Below, in pieces: positions 62,891 to 64,000 of a DNA stretch of 64,000 nt. The notes under the pieces were generated by a model, which was not told the DNA's origin, ran no database searches, and saw only the letters and a program-made list of their open reading frames with translations. Source of the stretch: Eutrigla gurnardus (Eukaryota > Chordata > Actinopteri > Perciformes > Triglidae); contig OY741281.1 in the NCBI GenBank assembly GCA_963514095.1, positions 5,262,154 to 5,326,153 of the forward strand, written 5' to 3'. Positions within the stretch are counted from its first letter, which is position 1, and each line of letters starts with the position of its first letter. Position numbers and translations under genes: made by a program.

Positions 62891-63149
62891 ACATACAATG
62901 TAAAAAATACAGGAGCCATGTTAGGGTTCTTGTTTACCATATCACTTTTATTTAGTGCTTTACAATTTGCTTCTCAGTCACACATTCATAGAGACACTGA
63001 CACAGCAAGGCGAACACGCAAGGTGCTCGCCTTAACCATCCGGAGCAGTTCATCAAAATAAATTTGAATCACGTCCAAGGGGCCAGCCAATCCTGACATT
63101 CGTGTGTGAAAATGATCAACCACCTCCTAAATAATGTTTGGTTTGAAGT

Positions 63150-63339
63150 GTGTCCTCAGCTCATCCATTGTGTGGCAGCTACGATCTCCGACAGTACCTG
63201 AAGGCAGCAGCAGCACCATAGTGGGGTAGTCGTTATCAAGTCCTACACCACCAGCAGCAGCAGCGGCAACCAGCCACCAACGGCTGCAGTTACAGACGCT
63301 GCACTCAGGCGAAGACGGGGGGAAATAACGACAGAAGAG
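63150..63339 (+). other. dnajb6: probable non-coding first exon of the next gene (dnajb6 by synteny)
   Basis: A GC-rich stretch with CAG triplets ends at GAAGAG|GTGAGC, a strong splice donor, and is followed by a GCTAGC word cluster as at the other promoters. No J-domain coding sequence lies in the window, fitting a DNAJB6-type gene whose ATG is in exon 2. The left edge is a guess. Identity rests on human gene order only. Confidence 0.35.
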
Positions 63340-63485
63340 GTGAGCCATCTTTTTAGAAATGTAAATTGTGTGTGTGAATGTGCCGATACGGCTTTTATTT
63401 GTGTTAAATCACCGTCTCCTGTCGCATAGACTCGAAACGGTAACGTACACTTATGGGGATGCTGTAGTGTCGCAACCTGATGTGT

Positions 63486-63504
63486 CCCCCCCCCCCCCCC
63501 CCCC
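63486..63504. repeat. poly-C tract, 19 bases
   Basis: Uninterrupted C run just downstream of the presumed dnajb6 first exon. G-quadruplex-capable on the opposite strand; length may be unreliable. Confidence 0.95.
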
Positions 63505-63654
63505 TCGGCGTCATTAATTAAACATTATAATTATTTAAACACATATGCAGGTTAAAGTGTCGGGACATACTGGAGTGGTCGCCCACGTTGAGTTAATCTC
63601 GACTCAAACACAACAAACGAGTGGAGCTCGCTGCTTTTTTTTTTTGCCTCGCTT

Positions 63655-63725
63655 TTTTTTAGCTAGCTACCCGAACCCAAACAACGATAACTTAGCTACA
63701 CCCAGCTAGCAACAATGGTAGCCAG
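63655..63725. promoter_or_regulatory. GCTAGC/TTAGC word cluster after the presumed dnajb6 exon 1
   Basis: TTAGCTAGCTACC, CTTAGCTACACCC and AGCTAGCAAC within 70 bp, as at the lmbr1/nom1 and ube3c 5' ends. Nothing else is identified from 63730 to 64000. Confidence 0.5.
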
Positions 63726-64000
63726 AGTCACGTCCAAACGCGTTCACGTTTGTAGTAACTATGAGGATAATTATCAAAGCGGCCGGTAGAAACTATAAGC
63801 TATAAATATAGGGATATGTTTCTGTCACCAGTCGGTTTCAAACGTATCTGGCGAACGTTGGTTAACGTTGGTCTGTCTGGCAAGACGAGACTTTACCGGT
63901 CTAACGTTAAAGTTTCGGACTATTTTTAGAGATGGATTCACTTTGTTATGTAATCGTCTTGCTATTATTGTAATGCCATCATACTATCTATTAATGCATC

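Overview
The window is a piece of vertebrate nuclear genome, almost certainly a ray-finned fish and most likely a percomorph-type teleost. Reasons: five protein families of vertebrate type, GT-AG split genes with compact introns, AC microsatellites, and interspersed repeats that look teleost-like. It is not prokaryotic. It holds no CRISPR array, operon or phage, and I see no rRNA or tRNA gene. Assignments rest on reading exons by eye against remembered vertebrate orthologues; no search was run.

Layout, left to right: (1) 1-17233, minus strand: first nine coding exons of lmbr1, whose 3' part lies beyond the left edge. Its intron 5 (3802-10387) matches the mammalian intron that carries the ZRS limb enhancer of Shh. 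(2) 17234-17690: a head-to-head promoter shared by lmbr1 and nom1. (3) 17691-24064, plus: complete nom1, 11 coding exons, 853 aa. (4) 26851-28929, minus: complete mnx1, 3 exons, 309 aa, homeodomain intact. (5) 34880-58363, plus: complete ube3c, 23 coding exons, 1081 aa, HECT domain with its catalytic cysteine. (6) 58364-64000: ube3c 3' UTR, intergenic DNA, and near 63339 a probable non-coding first exon of the next gene, by synteny dnajb6.

The order and orientation lmbr1(-) nom1(+) mnx1(-) ube3c(+) [dnajb6(+)] is that of human 7q36. nom1 (ribosome biogenesis), ube3c (ubiquitin ligase) and lmbr1 (membrane protein) are broadly expressed and unrelated in function. The likely reason they stay together is regulatory: their introns and spacers hold long, non-repetitive, homeodomain-word-rich stretches that look like conserved enhancers for mnx1 and, further left, shh. 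This is a genomic regulatory block rather than a functional gene cluster.

I did not find a previously undescribed coding system. The observations most worth checking are the candidate enhancer blocks (lmbr1 introns 5 and 9; mnx1 upstream; ube3c introns 10, 13, 15, 18, 19 and 22), a GC-AG intron in ube3c, GCTAAC/GTTAGC word clusters just inside the three broadly expressed promoters, CTCF-like motifs, and several decayed transposon fragments.
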